A stretch of DNA of 64,000 bases from Mytilus galloprovincialis (GCF_965363235.1 NC_134846.1:56285121-56349120), one strand, 5' to 3'; counted from the first letter of the stretch, positions 20,776 through 34,202 are shown. Numbers and translations: made by a program. The notes: generated by a model not told the origin, from the sequence alone.

Positions 20776-21319
20776 CATAGTATGAGGGACTCTGTAGCAA
20801 CCTCACGTTAAAAAAAAAACTATATTTGCCGCAATGTATGTTTTGCATTTGCAACGTTTTTGTAACTGCAAATAAAACAAATTACCTCTCACTTTTGAAA
20901 ATAAAATAAAAATAGCTTCATAAACTACAGTATCTGAGCTTTTAATGTCACTAAAAATCTTATATTTCACATGTTATATATGCTCGCAGCAAAACGTTGA
21001 ACTATGATAAGAGTTGCCGTCAACGTCAAATTTCAGCTACCGAGAGAGACAAATACATACCCTTTCCGTTCCTCGCTCTATTTGTAGAAAGGTGAACAGA
21101 CGACGAGAAATCACCCACAAGTGCAGGAATGCACCAGGAATCCAAATTTGTAAGTACATCGTGTAAAAGTGTACGAGAAGTACCATTTTTCCATGTTAGG
21201 CTGTTATCAAATATTCAGTGTTTCATAAGGCATCAGAAAACATCATTTTGGCCTATTCTGATTTTAGATTCGGACTTTCAAGTGATTTTTTTGTTGGTAT
21301 TGCTGTCTCTTTGTTTTTT

Positions 21320-24300
21320 AGTTAAATAGGACATCGAACACTTGACCGTAAAATAAAAAAAATATATCTTTATCTCATTATACATGTGTAGATATTGAAA
21401 TAAATCATATCTTAGCTACAATTGCCTACGTCAGTTTCTAATAATTTCTAAAATCTATGAGAATTTTTTAATAGAAGGATATATTTCGTGTATGTCTCGA
21501 AGAAATGACTATATGGCAGATGATAATCCCAGCGACTAACAGCCCAGAAGCACGGATATCGACCCAGTGCTAGTTATCTCTGTTCAATCTTTTAAAGGGG
21601 ACCCAATAGCAATCTTTTAAAGGGAATTCATTAAAATAGACAATTTAATCAACGGCCAAATGTGACTGGGAGAGTTGGAACCGTAGTTTGTATTAATTAC
21701 TTAATTTATCAGCTGACAATCAGCATAACTAAAAAACGAAAAAAAAAATGATGAGACGAAAAGCATTGCATAAATTAAAACACAGAAAACTCATAAAGGA
21801 ATATTAAGTTTACACATCATACAAAAACCGGGATATATGAAGATTCCAGAGAATGTAAGCAGTATCAACGCAGGTGCAACGGTTATCAAATTCGACGTTT
21901 AATCTTTCAAAATTTCAATCTCAAGTCATCATCATGTATAATAGAATCGATGCACAAAAATGAAGTAAATTGAGGCTACTATAGTTTACCGATGTTCATG
22001 TCTTTTAAATCGAGTACCAAGTCAGGAATATTGAAGTACTTTCAATTACTATATTTGTAGGTTGATTGAGATTAATTTTTCGGTTTATATGGACATCTCC
22101 TTTAGAAATTATTTTTGTTTATAATGAAATCGGAACAAGAGAATTTTGTCAATCTATGTGATCAAAGACTAAAAAACTTCAAACGGAAAGACCAAATGGC
22201 AAAATCGAAAGTTCAAACACAGCAAACGAATTGAAAACAACTTTCATACTCCTGACTTGTTACAGGCATTTTTTTATGTAGCACATGGTTGTTGAAACCT
22301 GGTTTTGTTGTTAGTTAAAGCGTTTAGTTGAACGGCAGTTTCATAGAATTCCATCATGTTGACATCAATGTGATGTTGCAAAAATAGAATAATTAAAAAA
22401 AGCGAAGATAGATGAGACTAATTGAAAACTAAAACATAACTGATCTTGAAAAAAGTGGAGGGCCTACACACATTTTACATACATGTACTTTCAACCACTC
22501 TCTAAATGCCCGCGATTTCGTAGGTGTGTTTTAATAGTTTTATATTCTTAAATACTATAAAATCAAACAATTATGTCAAAAAAAGAAAAACAATTTGGCA
22601 TAAACACTCTTTAGACAAACCACGTAAACAAAAAAGAAATACAAGGATACAAAACAAATACCATAGAACAATAACACAATGGTGGGATGTATAAATACCG
22701 AGCCACGACAAAAGAATACTGTGAAAGAACTTTCATTAATTTGGTACCAGTTTGTGTGGTTTTCGTGGACTTCAACTGTCCGACAAAATATAAAACCTGT
22801 TGTCCAATTCTAAACATGGAAAGATACCTATGTAGGTTTCACTACATGGCTACGGTTCGTCTTGTATCACACGTGAATATGAGAAGTGTGTTTATAAATA
22901 AAGCATACTGTATTGTATTGTATTGTGTCGTATTGTCATATAAGCCAATGCACTATATGTACTAAATATACATCTTGTTTATACAACTTCAGAACAGATT
23001 TTACTTATCCAATCTTTTATAAAATCTTAGAAGATGAACTGCGGTTAACCTTTAAAATCAAATGAGAAATGAGTTTCAATGAATGAAAGTCAGATTTCAT
23101 ATGATAATTTGCGACAATGAAGTGTTCTCATACGGAAAAACATTTTCATTTTTGAATTACAGTTTTATGTCATAAAAATAATTCTGCAATTCAAATACAT
23201 TTTTAGCATTTTCATATATATAACTGTTTTCGTTAAGTCACATTTTTATGGTCTAACTAACACCTTTAAAGATAGTTATCATTCGATGTCGAGTTAATAG
23301 GTATCATAAATTCTGATTACACGTGTGCAACAACTAAATGTTTATTCGCAGTTTCCTTCAATCAAGACCATTTGTAAGCATGCATGTAGATAAATCAGCT
23401 TATTTCGAAAAAAGCTATTTATATATTTTTTAATATTACGTGAATTTTGATAATGACGAAAGACGAACAAGTGAGTGAAAATGACACACACCATATTTTA
23501 CAATGTCCAACAATAAACAAAATATGATAAATAAAACAAATAATCGTTTCTGAAGTCCTCAGATACATGTACGTCATTCGATTTTTCTTTCAAAGAAAAT
23601 TAAAATCCACGAATTTTAAACCCACATATATGTAGTAGTTATCAAAGGTACCAGGATTATAATTTAGTACGCCAGCCAAATACGGCTAAGGTAATCTATG
23701 CCTGGGATAAGAAAATCCTTAGTTTTCGAAAAATTCAAAGTTTTGTAAACAGGAAATTTATAAAAATGACCACATAATTGATATTCATGTCAACACCGAA
23801 GCGCTGACTACTGGGCTGGTGATACCCTCGTGGACGAAACGTCCACCAGCAGAGGCATCGACCCAGTGGTGTTAATAGTTATCAAAGGTACCAGGATTAT
23901 AATTTTGTACGCCAGACGTGCGTTTCGTCTATATAAGACTTATCAGTGACGCTCATATCAAAATAGTTATAAACCAAACAAATACAAAGTTAACTTTTAT
24001 TAAAACCAGGAAGATTAATATCCACGAATGAAATTATTTATAACAAAGTTTCCAGTGAAATTCTGTTTCGAGGAACAAATATACGTTAACACTTTCCCAC
24101 TATTAATCAAATGGATTAACAGTAGAGATTAGGAATATACAAAGACAAATAAAAAGATTATTATTACATGTAATTAAAACGAGAAACAACGTCAGTACCA
24201 AGAATCTATACTGCAAGACCATCGTGTACTATTTGTGTAGTTTGAAAGCATTTAATGGTCGTAAAAATTAGCGTTTGAATGTCGACAAAAATGCTATACA

Positions 24301-25010
24301 TGAGTGTAGCTTTAAAAGAGATATGTAGACAAATTTATGTATGAAATCGGCGGCAACATATGCATTTTAACCTTGATTTTAAAAATCTGTTTAAAATACA
24401 AAATTTCAGACAATACGAAATGTCGCCCAATCATGTATACTTTGCCTTAACATATATAGTTTAATAAGACACTAAAGTACGTTACACGGTCTGTAAAATA
24501 CGTTCAATTAAGGATTTTAATATTGAAGTGAGTTATAAAACAAGAAGCAACAAGAATGTGTGGCCATAACAAATCGTGCCCACTACAAGATCGTATTTCC
24601 ATGTTTAGAAAACCCCTTAATCCAGGTCAGACTCTGATCTTTTAAATAATGTAAAACATTTTATATAACGGACGGAAATAGACCAGTAAATATACATTAT
24701 TTTGCTATCATAAGTTGATTATAAAACTATAATTATCATCCTATTTAACAAAGCTTCAAGCAAATATTCCGTTCATGTCCGTTTTTCCGTAAACGACAAA
24801 CATATTAGAAATTCAATGAATGAGCAATGACGTTAAATTATGCATACGTTTGCACCGGCTCTTCTTATTATACATTCATCATTATAATTAAAGACAAGAT
24901 ATAAATAAAAACTGATTTAGTAAAGTGTAATCGTATTTTTCCTCATCAATTCCATTTGATAAAATTCTTCGTAAAGGTTACAAATAACTATCAGAAAGAT
25001 ATGAATGTTA
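21320..25010. repeat. Left arm of a large inverted duplication
   Basis: Matches the reverse complement of 31653-40370 in collinear blocks: 21370-21480 with about 40225-40345; 21540-21660 with 40130-40230; 21830-22260 with 39720-40010; 22600-23400 with 38490-39260; 24545-24935 with 33125-33485; 24935-25010 with 31653-31728. By eye most blocks are near 75-85 percent identical. Short open frames here (for example 22611-22965) have counterparts in the other arm but no domain. Confidence 0.85.
23638..23990 (+). repeat. 'GGTACCAGGATTATAAT' family, two partial copies
   Basis: Copies start at 23645 and 23886 with GGTACCAGGATTATAAT. The first is internally deleted and joined to its distal half (ACGAAACGTCCACCAGCAG). 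No counterpart in the right arm of the inverted duplication, so it probably inserted after that duplication. Confidence 0.8.
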
Positions 25011-25555
25011 TTGTGTGTCGTCTGATAGAAACAGTGTTAATCAATATTTTGATGTAGATCGTGGCTTGGAGACCTGCCAACATTTGCCCATCTTTCGTAA
25101 TCAAAACATTTTTATGTTATATTTTCCAAACAATGTACATATATCTGTTATCCTTCAAGTAGCACTTGGTGCTTTAATATAAAAATAATGCATCTTCAGT
25201 TCTAAAAATCTCTTTTACACCACATATGTTTACCTGAATAATATTAGTCAGGTCAGGATTATAATTTCTTGAAATAAACTTATTAAAGTATATCATCATA
25301 AAAATTGCATGAACAAATTACAATTTCAAGTCTTTCGTAAATTTATTTAAGAATTGAATGCCTCTTTTAAAATTATGCGCCCAATCAACATTTTTACATG
25401 TCAAGCTTTTCGTTTGTTTTATAGTGCATTGTTTAAAGTATGTCACGGATAGCACGTAACGTCATAGCTTCTGTTATATATACGTAGATAAAACTTGATT
25501 TTGAAAATACTCGCAACTCTTGTCAGCCAGTTAAAATAAAGAAGTCTGATGTAAC

Positions 25556-25636
25556 TTTTTTGTACAATAATTAGCTTTTTTGTACAATAATTAGCATTTT
25601 TGTACAATAATTAGCATTTTTGTACAATATTTAGCT
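25556..25636. repeat. 20-bp tandem repeat, four units
   Basis: TGTACAATAATTAGCWTTTT starts at 25561, 25581, 25601 and 25621 with almost no divergence, so recent expansion or conversion. Confidence 0.95.
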
Positions 25637-26282
25637 AACTGCCGAAAAAAACTGTTTCTTGTATGAACAAAATGGTTTGAAAATTAATCGCACTATTCAA
25701 TGTTCCTTTTTCTGTACCTCCAATACCGAGTATCTTTAATTCATAACTCACAGTTAAATTATTTTACAAATGATTACTAGTTTGCAGCATAAACAAAAGA
25801 CTGTATTTTAAAATAAGTATAGCGCTATTATTTATTAAAGGAGGATGCGCAAATCCACCTTGCATATAAGAAATTTGATTGTTCTTGCAAATTCGACAAA
25901 ACTACCAGTAACATAATTACAATGCTGAGTTAATTCAAGATATTAATTTATTTACCTTGAGCCATACCAGTGAACGGTAAAACAGCCCGGCGCCTTTTGC
26001 TGGCAACCATATTGACCCTTCGTGATAATAACAGCATTCATCCGATCCACATTGAGAATCCTGTTTACGCTGGATCTGAAACAACAATAATTATGTGAAT
26101 TGAAAACATGTTTCCCCCTTTTTTCGTCGATATATGATCAATTTCATTAATTATTAAAAAAAAAAAAAAACAAACAATTGTTCAGAGAACAATCAAAAGT
26201 CTCTCAACCCTATGATATGAAAAATAACGAAATTAGGTTTATAGTTTATTTCAAGTTGATTAGTGTCAAAACACTTTTGTTT

Positions 26283-26905
26283 GAAATAAAAGGGAGATAA
26301 CTTTTTACTTCCGTTAAGAAATATCAACATACCCTTTCAAACAAAATGTATGTGTTACGACATGTTGAAACTAACAATTTAGCAACATAAGATGTTTATA
26401 TCTCGTAAGATTTAAAAAAAAAGTTAACTCTAGCCAAAATCTAAAGTAAGAACATGACCTTGTCCTTTGAGACCTTGACCTAATTTTATTTTGCATGGAC
26501 TAAAGACATCAAATCAAGACCCTAGGTCTCTATCACTTATCCTTTACCAGTTACAATTACATTTCTCTTACTAGTATTTTAAATACATAAGGGGAAATAC
26601 CTTTCATATGGAGGTTCCAGACTGATTTGGTCAATATTATTCTTAAGATCCTGAGGATATAAATAGCAAATTGATGAACTATTTTTATCGTAATATTTTT
26701 CGATTGAGAAGGAGATGCGCACACTAGAAAAGCAGTGTTGGGGAGATAACTCTTACAATAAAAAGTGTTCGGTTAAACAGGGTCAGTTTCAAAGTCACAA
26801 TAACTGATTGATATGATATGCAAAAAATCTAAGCGAAATGTTATGGAACCACCAAACACCGCCGAAAGAAGGAAAAAAAACAGTAATCAGAACACAATTA
26901 TTAGG
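26283..26905 (+). repeat. 'GGGAGATAACT' interspersed repeat, copy 1
   Basis: Direct repeat of about 31010-31620: GTGTTACGACATGT, ATGACCTTG runs, CCTAGGTCTC, GGGAGATAACTC and ACAGTAATCAGAA occur in the same order. Partial relatives lie at 30170-30900. No coding function recognised. Confidence 0.75.
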
Positions 26906-26965
26906 GGTGCATAAATACGTTACCACGCATAGTAAGGATAAAAGCACGCAAGTAACTTTAAAAAA

Positions 26966-27210
26966 ATAGAATGTAGTATGATTGCCAATGAGACAACTCT
27001 CCACAAGAGACCAAAATCACACAGAAATTAACAAATATAGGTCACAGTACGGCCTTCAACATTGAGCAAAGCCCATACCGCATAGTCAGCTTTAAAAGGC
27101 CCTGTTATGACTATGTAAAACAAATCAAACAAGAAAACTAATGGCATAATTTATGTATAAAAAATGAACGAAAAACAAATATGTAACACATAAACAAACG
27201 ACAATCACTG
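26966..27210 (+). repeat. Interspersed repeat of the 6545 family
   Basis: ATGATTGCCAATGAGACAAC, CACAAGAGACCAAAAT, GGTCACAGTACGGCCTTC, AAAGCCCATACCGCATAG. Nearer to the probable consensus than the 6545 copy. It lies in intron 1 of copy A. Confidence 0.82.
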
Positions 27211-27359
27211 AATTATTATAGTGACTTGTGAACATGCATCAATACTTTTTACAAGATTGTGTGGTAAATGTTGCATCGGGCCTTTTGAACATATGAAGTC
27301 ACCTTTTTGACAGATTTAGTAACTATATACAGTATCACGGACTCAATTTTAATTCCCAA

Positions 27360-27625
27360 TTACAGTCGATTGCATTGCGTGTGTATGTAAAGTTAATATC
27401 TTTAGTTAGCTTGGTTGCTAGCTGAACCATGAATTCATTATTATTATTATTAGGTTAGGTCAAGTATCCTCCTTTAAGAGAAGACTAGTCGACAGATAAC
27501 CGATCTATCTGTCTGGTGGACTAGGTTATCTTACCAAATAATTACTTCACGGTTCAGCTAGCAAGCAAGCTAACCGAAATTATTACCTTTACCTACACAC
27601 TCAATGCAATCGGCTGTAATGTAAT
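27360..27625. mobile_element. Inverted-repeat element (MITE-like)
   Basis: Arms of about 80 bp: the left begins TTACAGTCGATTGCATTG and the right ends CAATGCAATCGGCTGTAA. Both contain GCTAGCTGAACC or its complement. A shorter inner hairpin around GATCTATCTGTC follows. No open frame. It lies in intron 1 of copy A. Confidence 0.78.
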
Positions 27626-27999
27626 AATGTTTAATACGATGTCTCGTGATTTGAGAGTGTCACGTAGAATATAAACAACAATTCTTCGTATACATGGTCA
27701 GAAGTTACGTGATATACTACCTTAACTGATGCGACTAACGATTTTGTCACTACCAATAGTAAAAGCAATTCTGTCCACATGATTCTTTTAGTATATAATT
27801 GTTTATGACCTATTTTTGTAACTCGTTACACTTTGTAAGATAAGACCATAATAAAACAAAATCAGATAACGAGCTATAATTATCTATCGTGCCGTTCACT
27901 TTGCAACCAGGTATTGAGAACTTGGGAAGCGATTGTTCATCGCCGATGTTACCTGTAGAGAATGAAGAGCTCGATGTGTATTGCTTATAAACAATGTAA

Positions 28000-30900
28000 C
28001 ACATTTAAATAATATGTAAACTATACAACAGTTTGCAATAAAAACCATAATGAATTAGAAAAGGGTAGACTTGGTTGCAAAACGTCATTTGAGTTATGAA
28101 TAAAATAAAACAAATTAACTTTCAATTTCTTACTTCTCATTTTTAAAACACCGGTTTAAAAACCATGCTGGAACCATAGCAAAACCGACTTTTAAATCAG
28201 TGTTATTCGATATTTTAACCGTTCATTCGAACACGTGCATTTCACATTTTTAATTATCAGAAAAAGAAGAGATCACCCTCAAAACCATCACCAGCCATTC
28301 ATATTTAGACATCTTGAACAACAATATTTATTTTCACACATAAACAAGAAGTTTATAGTATATTTTAATAAAAATGCCATTTGGAAACATATAGCAACCA
28401 AAATATCTTGGACTGCGCTTGCGCACTAGCACTGAAAACGAAATTTCAAAGCACCAGCACAAAAAAAGTATGCAAACAAGATGATGTGGTCTGAGTAAAC
28501 CAATGACACAACTTTCCATTTAAGTCATCATGTATAAAAGATTCTTGAGAATTATAGGTTAAAGCCTTAAACACGACCCTTTGCAGCAGCTATGAAGGGC
28601 ACAAAAAGACTAGTGTAAAACAATTTAAACAGGAAAACCAACGGTCTAATATAAAAGTATATAAAAGCCCCAATATCAGAATAGAGAAACAAACACCTAT
28701 AATGAATTACACCAACACACGACAACCACTGAACAACAGGCTCTTCACTTAAGACAGGTACATAAACATGTAGCGTGTTTAAACATTTTAACATGCGTAT
28801 CTGATGACTTTGGTCTAAAGAAAGTGTTTTATGAAATTTTCCTGCAAGTGTATTCTGCTATTAAAAAGTGAAAACAACAGGTAATTATCGCATATGTTTA
28901 AAGCACATTTCTGGATGTACTGTTATCCGGAACGCTTAAAGTCGAGCATTTAAGGTATGGGTGTCTTTCGCCATTTCGTATTGTAAAAAAAAGAGAATCT
29001 AAGGTCAAGATTTTCAATCAAGTTATCAAAATTTGATGCAGGAATGCAGATCACTAATTGTGAATATGCATTTTAAAGAACAAATTTATTAGATTATAAC
29101 TTATAAATATTAATATTTTTAGAAGTGTTGATTGTTTCTGCTTGATTTTTAATGTTTTTAGATTAGCATTTTAAGGGGATGTAACTCTGAAATAGTACAT
29201 TTTTTAAGGAATCTACATGGAATTTTTCTATTTTGTATTTTAGCTGGAAAAAAACGAACGATGACCCAATCTTTTCTTTTGATATTCTCAAATTATTTTA
29301 TAAAAAACTATCTTCTCGTATTTGATTTTACAATTCTATCATTTAGTTTAGCTTTTAATCACATATATGTAATGGTGCTTGTTCCGGTATAATCCATACA
29401 AAATTTATCATTTTGTCACGACCTGTAGCTTGAGAAAATACGCGGTGACCTATCGTTTTTATGATATTATTAAATAGATATCAACGTTTTGGCAAAGTAC
29501 GAACAATTTCTATCATTATTTTATTTAGACTCCCATACCACCTTTTACCACTGGATGTTGCGCAACCAACAATCAATTAATCTATCTAATATTTGGTAAC
29601 CAAGAATGTATAAGAACTGAAACAGTTAAAAAGCTAAATGACAAAAAAAAAAAAGCACACGAAAAGCCAAATTGGAAATAAAAACTTTGTTCTGATATAT
29701 ATGTCCTTTAAAACAACAGAATATGTTTCTACTAAGGTTTAATTAGATAAGGGTAATAAGAACACATCTGCGAAATTGCGGGCATTTAGAGCGTGGTTGA
29801 AAGTATGTAAACAGTTGTAGAATGATTTTTTGTTAAACATTTTATGACTTAAGAATTTCAGGAATGGTATCAAATATCATAGTTACTTGGGAGACAAGAC
29901 AATTTTCTTTAGTCCCTTCCCTTATTTCAAAAGTGCGTTATTTTTTGTTTTCTATTAATTTCTATTATTTCGCGTTATCTGTATACTATTAACATACATA
30001 TATAATTGTATATAATAAATAAAAATAATTACAAGGAAAAAATCATAGCGCATGGTAAACTATAAAACTCATCTATATAACTAGTGAAACTAATCATATG
30101 AAAAAAAAAACACGTGACACTCTACGTCAAAACATTATTTCTGTCAGACGACAAACAATAACAATTAAAAACCCATTGTTTAGAGAACAATTGAAGGTCT
30201 TTCCACATCAATTTTCAAATTGTTCGAAAAAGAAGCTAATTCCTGTTTACTCAAAGTTAGAAGTGGCATCCAATCATAAGTTTCTTCACACTTATAAATA
30301 CGTGGTTTCCATTTCTTTTGAGTGAAATAAGGAAGATAATTAGCTACTTCCGGTGAAGTAAATGTCACTTCTGGTTTCATATGATAGCTTCTTTCACACT
30401 GATTCCAAAACTATTTAGTTTATATATACCTATACCTGTAAATAAGGAGATAATTTGCCACCTCCGGTTTATCGAAAGCCACTTCTAGTCTTTAGTGATA
30501 AGTTAATGTATCTTTATAACAAAATATATGGATTCAAAGAACTTTTTCATGAACAAAGTTCAAATAAACCAACTTTGGATTTTCTCAAGGTCACTTCCGG
30601 TTGTCATTTTTCAAGGCCATATTTCACCCAACCATTTGTTAAATGTCATATGACTTGATAATGAACTAAATTAAAGTTATAATCAACTAACCTTATAATT
30701 AGACATTTCAGGGACACTTACTCCTATTAGATGCCATTAGATTGTATCAGACCAAATGTAACATATTCTCATTAGTATAAAGCAAACATTTTGCATTTGT
30801 TCTTTTTATGCATATCTTTTAAAGGGTTGGAGAAAATGCATAAACAAGTAAAAGTCCCAATTTAGAACTTGAATCTGACCTTTGACCTTGAGATCAGTTT
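28000..30900. other. Gene-free stretch with repeat remnants
   Basis: 28440-28790 is a diverged mixture of the 6545 family's distal half in reverse. About 29755-29815 matches the complement of about 22470-22530. 30170-30900 carries weak copies of the GGGAGATAACT family. No gene or RNA recognised. Confidence 0.5.
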
Positions 30901-31009
30901 CAAGATTATAAACGAAGGACCTCAAATGAAAAGACCATAGGTCTTAATTATATTTGGCTAATGAGTTATATCACCATATGCGTATTTTTAAAAACAAGAG
31001 GAAAAAAAC

Positions 31010-31620
31010 CCCCTTTTACGTTTGGACGTACTCTTGCAAACAACATTTACGTGTTACGACATGTCGCAACTAACAATGAAGTACAAATAATTTGTCGATA
31101 TCTTATAGGGTACGTTTTTGGATGAAAGTGAAAATGAGCCAAAATCAAAATTTAAATATGACCTTGACATTTGACCTTGACCTACTTTTCATATTTTTGG
31201 ACCAAGGACCTCAAATCAAATGATCCTAGGTCTCTTTTACTTATGGTTTATAAGATAGAAATGCGTATCACTTACATCAAATGCATAGGGGGATACAACA
31301 CTCATATGGAGTGTTCATATCGCTTCGGTCAAAATAGAACAAATCATGCTATGGATAAAACCAGTAATTTTATAAAATCAATTTGTCGATTTCGGTTACG
31401 GTTACGGAGGAGATGCGGTCAAAAGGAAAACAATGTTCGGGGAGATAACTCCTACAAAGAAAATTATTTGGTTTCGCAGAGTAAATTTTAAAGGCGCTTA
31501 AACTGTTTGAGATCATATACCAAATATCTAAGCGACATATTGCGAAACAAATATTTATCACAAGAACAAAATTAGGCGGAAGAAAAAAAAAGTAATCAGA
31601 AGAAATACAAAAGGTCTTTC
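31010..31620 (+). repeat. 'GGGAGATAACT' interspersed repeat, copy 2
   Basis: Partner of 26283-26905 in the same orientation. The frame at 31171-31491 lies inside it and has no counterpart frame in copy 1, so it is not taken as a gene. Confidence 0.72.
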
Positions 31621-32318
31621 CACAGAAAAAAGAGAAGACCTAATTAGATCTCTCTGATAGTAATTGGTGACCTTTACGAAGAATTTTATCAATTGGAATT
31701 TATGAGCAAAATTACGATTACTCTTAATACCGCAGTCCCACTAGGCCACAATCGCACTACGAACTGTGAAAAAAATGAAATTTTGACGATCGTAATACGA
31801 TCGTGCAGATCGCAGTAGAGTCGTAGTACGGTCGTGGTGAGGTCTCCATGCTTGTGATGAATATGGACAACTTTGAACATGTTCAAAACAATCGTGGTGC
31901 AGTCGTGGTGAAATCACATCGCAGTAGAAGCGCAATGAGATCGCAGTAAGGACGTGGTAAGAGCGCAAAGGTTGCTGTACCATCGTAACGACAGCGAAGC
32001 GAAGTGCGATGCTAGTCGGAAAGACTGCGCTACGAACTCACATCGTCTTTACTACGACCTCACTGCGACCATCACGTTCGTACCGCGACCTTAACACGCT
32101 TCCACCACAAGTATAGACCATAGTATGATTTTAGTAAGCCCATGCCGTCCTCATCACGCTGTTCTTACGACCCGACTACGTTCATACCACGATCATCATG
32201 CTCATTGTAATTGTCATGTAAAATTTATAAAAGGCTGCCATGCAGCTTTTGTATGTCTGTATGTAATTTGGACCTCTTGTCCTTTTATCTCCAAAGTCTC
32301 CATTCTTGACACACCTGA

Positions 32319-32426
32319 GTCGTTCACTAAAGCATCGTAATTTGATCTTGTTGTGTCGTTCGCTAAAGCATCGTTATCTGATCTTGCTATGTCGTTCACT
32401 AAAGCATCGTAGTTTGATCTTGATGT
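32319..32426 (-). repeat. 36-bp tandem repeat, three units, open on minus strand
   Basis: GTCGTTCACTAAAGCATCGT starts at 32319, 32355 and 32391. On the minus strand the 12-residue unit (RSNYDALVND-like) stays in frame through all three units, inside a continuous frame from 32471 to 32214. Whether it is a captured exon or chance is open. Confidence 0.85.
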
Positions 32427-32511
32427 ACCAGCGATAAGTTGTGATTGAGGTTGCATTGATCTGTCCGACATTTATCTTCTGGGTCATAATTCGTTACTAC
32501 CAGATCTCCCT

Positions 32512-32714
32512 TTGCCTCTACCTCTACCCTTAACCTTATGTAGATTTTGGTTGCATGACTGCGTCGTTTCCGAGAAACTCTACGTTTCAATGAGAAATAG
32601 AAGGAATGATTCTCATTGCCTCTACCTGTACCCTTAGCCTTACGTAGATTTTGGTTGCATGACTACATTGTTTCCGAGAAAGTCTACGTATCAATGAGAA
32701 ATAGAAGGAATGAT
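32512..32714. repeat. 104-bp tandem duplication
   Basis: TTGCCTCTACCTSTACCC to AATAGAAGGAATGAT occurs twice, starting at 32512 and 32616. On the minus strand one frame reads as Gly/Arg/Lys-rich (VKGRGRGKGRSG). Inside the TIR element. Confidence 0.88.
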
Positions 32715-34202
32715 ACAGTATTTATATGGAACACGATTTTGACGTTATTGCTGGGAGCGTAGTAAGATCGCAGTCTGATTTCGTGGTATGGTCGAAGTAT
32801 GATCGTTGTAATAGCGTACTATAATCGTAGTAGAAGCGTGATAAGATCATGTTGCAATCGGATAAATCGTGGTATGGTCGTAGTGAGGACGTAATGAGCG
32901 TAGAGAGATCGTAATAACCGTAGTGAGGTCGCAGAATAAGCGTGATAAGAACGTGGTATAATCGTAGCGGGATCGTTGTAGAAGCGTAATGAGGACGTAG
33001 TAGCATCGTGAAAGCAAAAGAAATTTACATTTTCATGCCGCTCATACCGCGACCTCACCACGATCTGAATTTATTTTAGATCGCAGTGAGCGTGGTACGA
33101 TCGTGGTCTAGTGGGACTTAATTTACTGAATCAGTTTTTATTTGTATCTTGTCTTTAATTATAATGATGAATGGATAATAAGCCGGTACAAACATATGCA
33201 TAATTTAACGTCCTTGCTCTTTCGTTGCTTTCTAAAAAGTTTGTCGTTTAACTAATACAGATACGTTCGAAAAACGAACATGAACGGAATATTTGCTTGA
33301 GGTTTTGTTAAGTAGGATGTTACTTATATGATCAAGTTATGGTAGAAAATAGATATTATATGTACTGATCTGTGTTCCCGTCCTTTCTACTGTTTTGCAA
33401 ACGTTTTACATTATATACCAAATAAGTGTCTGACCCGGATTAATGATCTTGTGATGGGCACAATTGTTATGGCCACACATTCTTGTTGCAAATTTATACA
33501 CGTACATGTATATGTTTTCCCCATATTCATATTTGTCTCTTTTGTCACGCGCTCGCCTCGAAAGTATTAAACCAATCAAAGTTGATCGAGGGAATAGAAA
33601 TAAATTCACTATTGGTCTTGATCCATTTGGCAGTTCTAACATCCCATCACACAAGTTGGGAGTCCGTTTGATTGTGCGTGATGTACAAGTTCACAGTTCC
33701 GTCTGGTCAGAGTAAGGACGTTTAATCAAATGCATCTTGTAGAGAGAATAACAAATTTTGTTTTTAATTACTTCTAAATATTTTCCCAAAAACAAATATA
33801 AAAAAAAGAAAATAAATGTTTAAAGAAGACAGAAAAGAAGTATATATTGGTTCCTTTGTAAAGTATTTTGATAAATGATTGTTATAGTCAAAACAATGAA
33901 GGATAACTCAAATCGTACGTATGATATAAATGGGATATGTGTGTTTATACGTGATGATATATCTTTGAAAATAAGGGCTTGAATCTAGAAAACCACGCGA
34001 TAAATATAAATGCCAAATTTCTATCATTTTTGTCATGATAAAATCACTTTATATGGTCATGGACACAAATTCCAGTGTGTGATTTTGAAAGTCCTGGAAT
34101 ACTATGTTTGAACTTGAGCATTATATATAATCAAATTCAATGATTGGTTGGCAATAACCAGTCCAATTAGGTCCGTACGTCGAGTTACGTATATATGTAA
34201 TT

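Larger units (their letters stand above)
25956..27780 (-). pseudogene. Decayed AVIT/astakine-like gene, copy A (exons 1 and 2)
   Basis: Exon 1 at 27721-27780 (ATG at 27780, 20 codons, signal peptide MWTELLLLLVVTKSLVASVK, donor AAG|GTAGTA) equals exon 1 of the intact copy in length and phase. Exon 2 at 25956-26075 (acceptor TTGTTTCAG, donor AAG|GTAAAT) encodes DSQCGSDECCYY as in the intact copy. Its first cysteine is Arg (TGT to CGT). A one-base loss near 26010 shifts the SKRRRAVLP part out of frame, making the exon 120 nt instead of 127. No convincing exon 3. Probably a pseudogene. It lies in the spacer of the inverted duplication. Confidence 0.75.
31734..33118. mobile_element. Foldback-type TIR element, about 1.4 kb
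   Basis: Begins at GTCCCACTAGGCCACAATCG and ends at the matching inverted CGATCGTGGTCTAGTGGGAC. Flanked by TTAAT on both sides. Both flanks are filled by short degenerate units (GTCGTRGTAYGRTCGT-like, about 10-13 bp) in opposing orientations; the centre (about 32220-32720) is different sequence. The left arm of the inverted duplication has the unfilled site. No transposase, so non-autonomous. Confidence 0.82.

Noticed and set aside
22611..22965. Opposing ORFs of 68 and 92 codons
   Set aside because: They lie in the inverted-duplication arm. The counterpart at 39028-39249 shares only a part of them, with no domain and no frame conservation.
25195..25250. Exon 3 of AVIT-like copy A
   Set aside because: An acceptor and TGGTGTAAAAG are present on the minus strand, but an in-frame stop follows within ten codons and the cysteine core is not recognisable. 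Mentioned only as a possible trace.
31741..33061. Several minus-strand ORFs rich in R, L, S, Y
   Set aside because: By-products of the degenerate GTCGTRGTA-type units in the TIR element.
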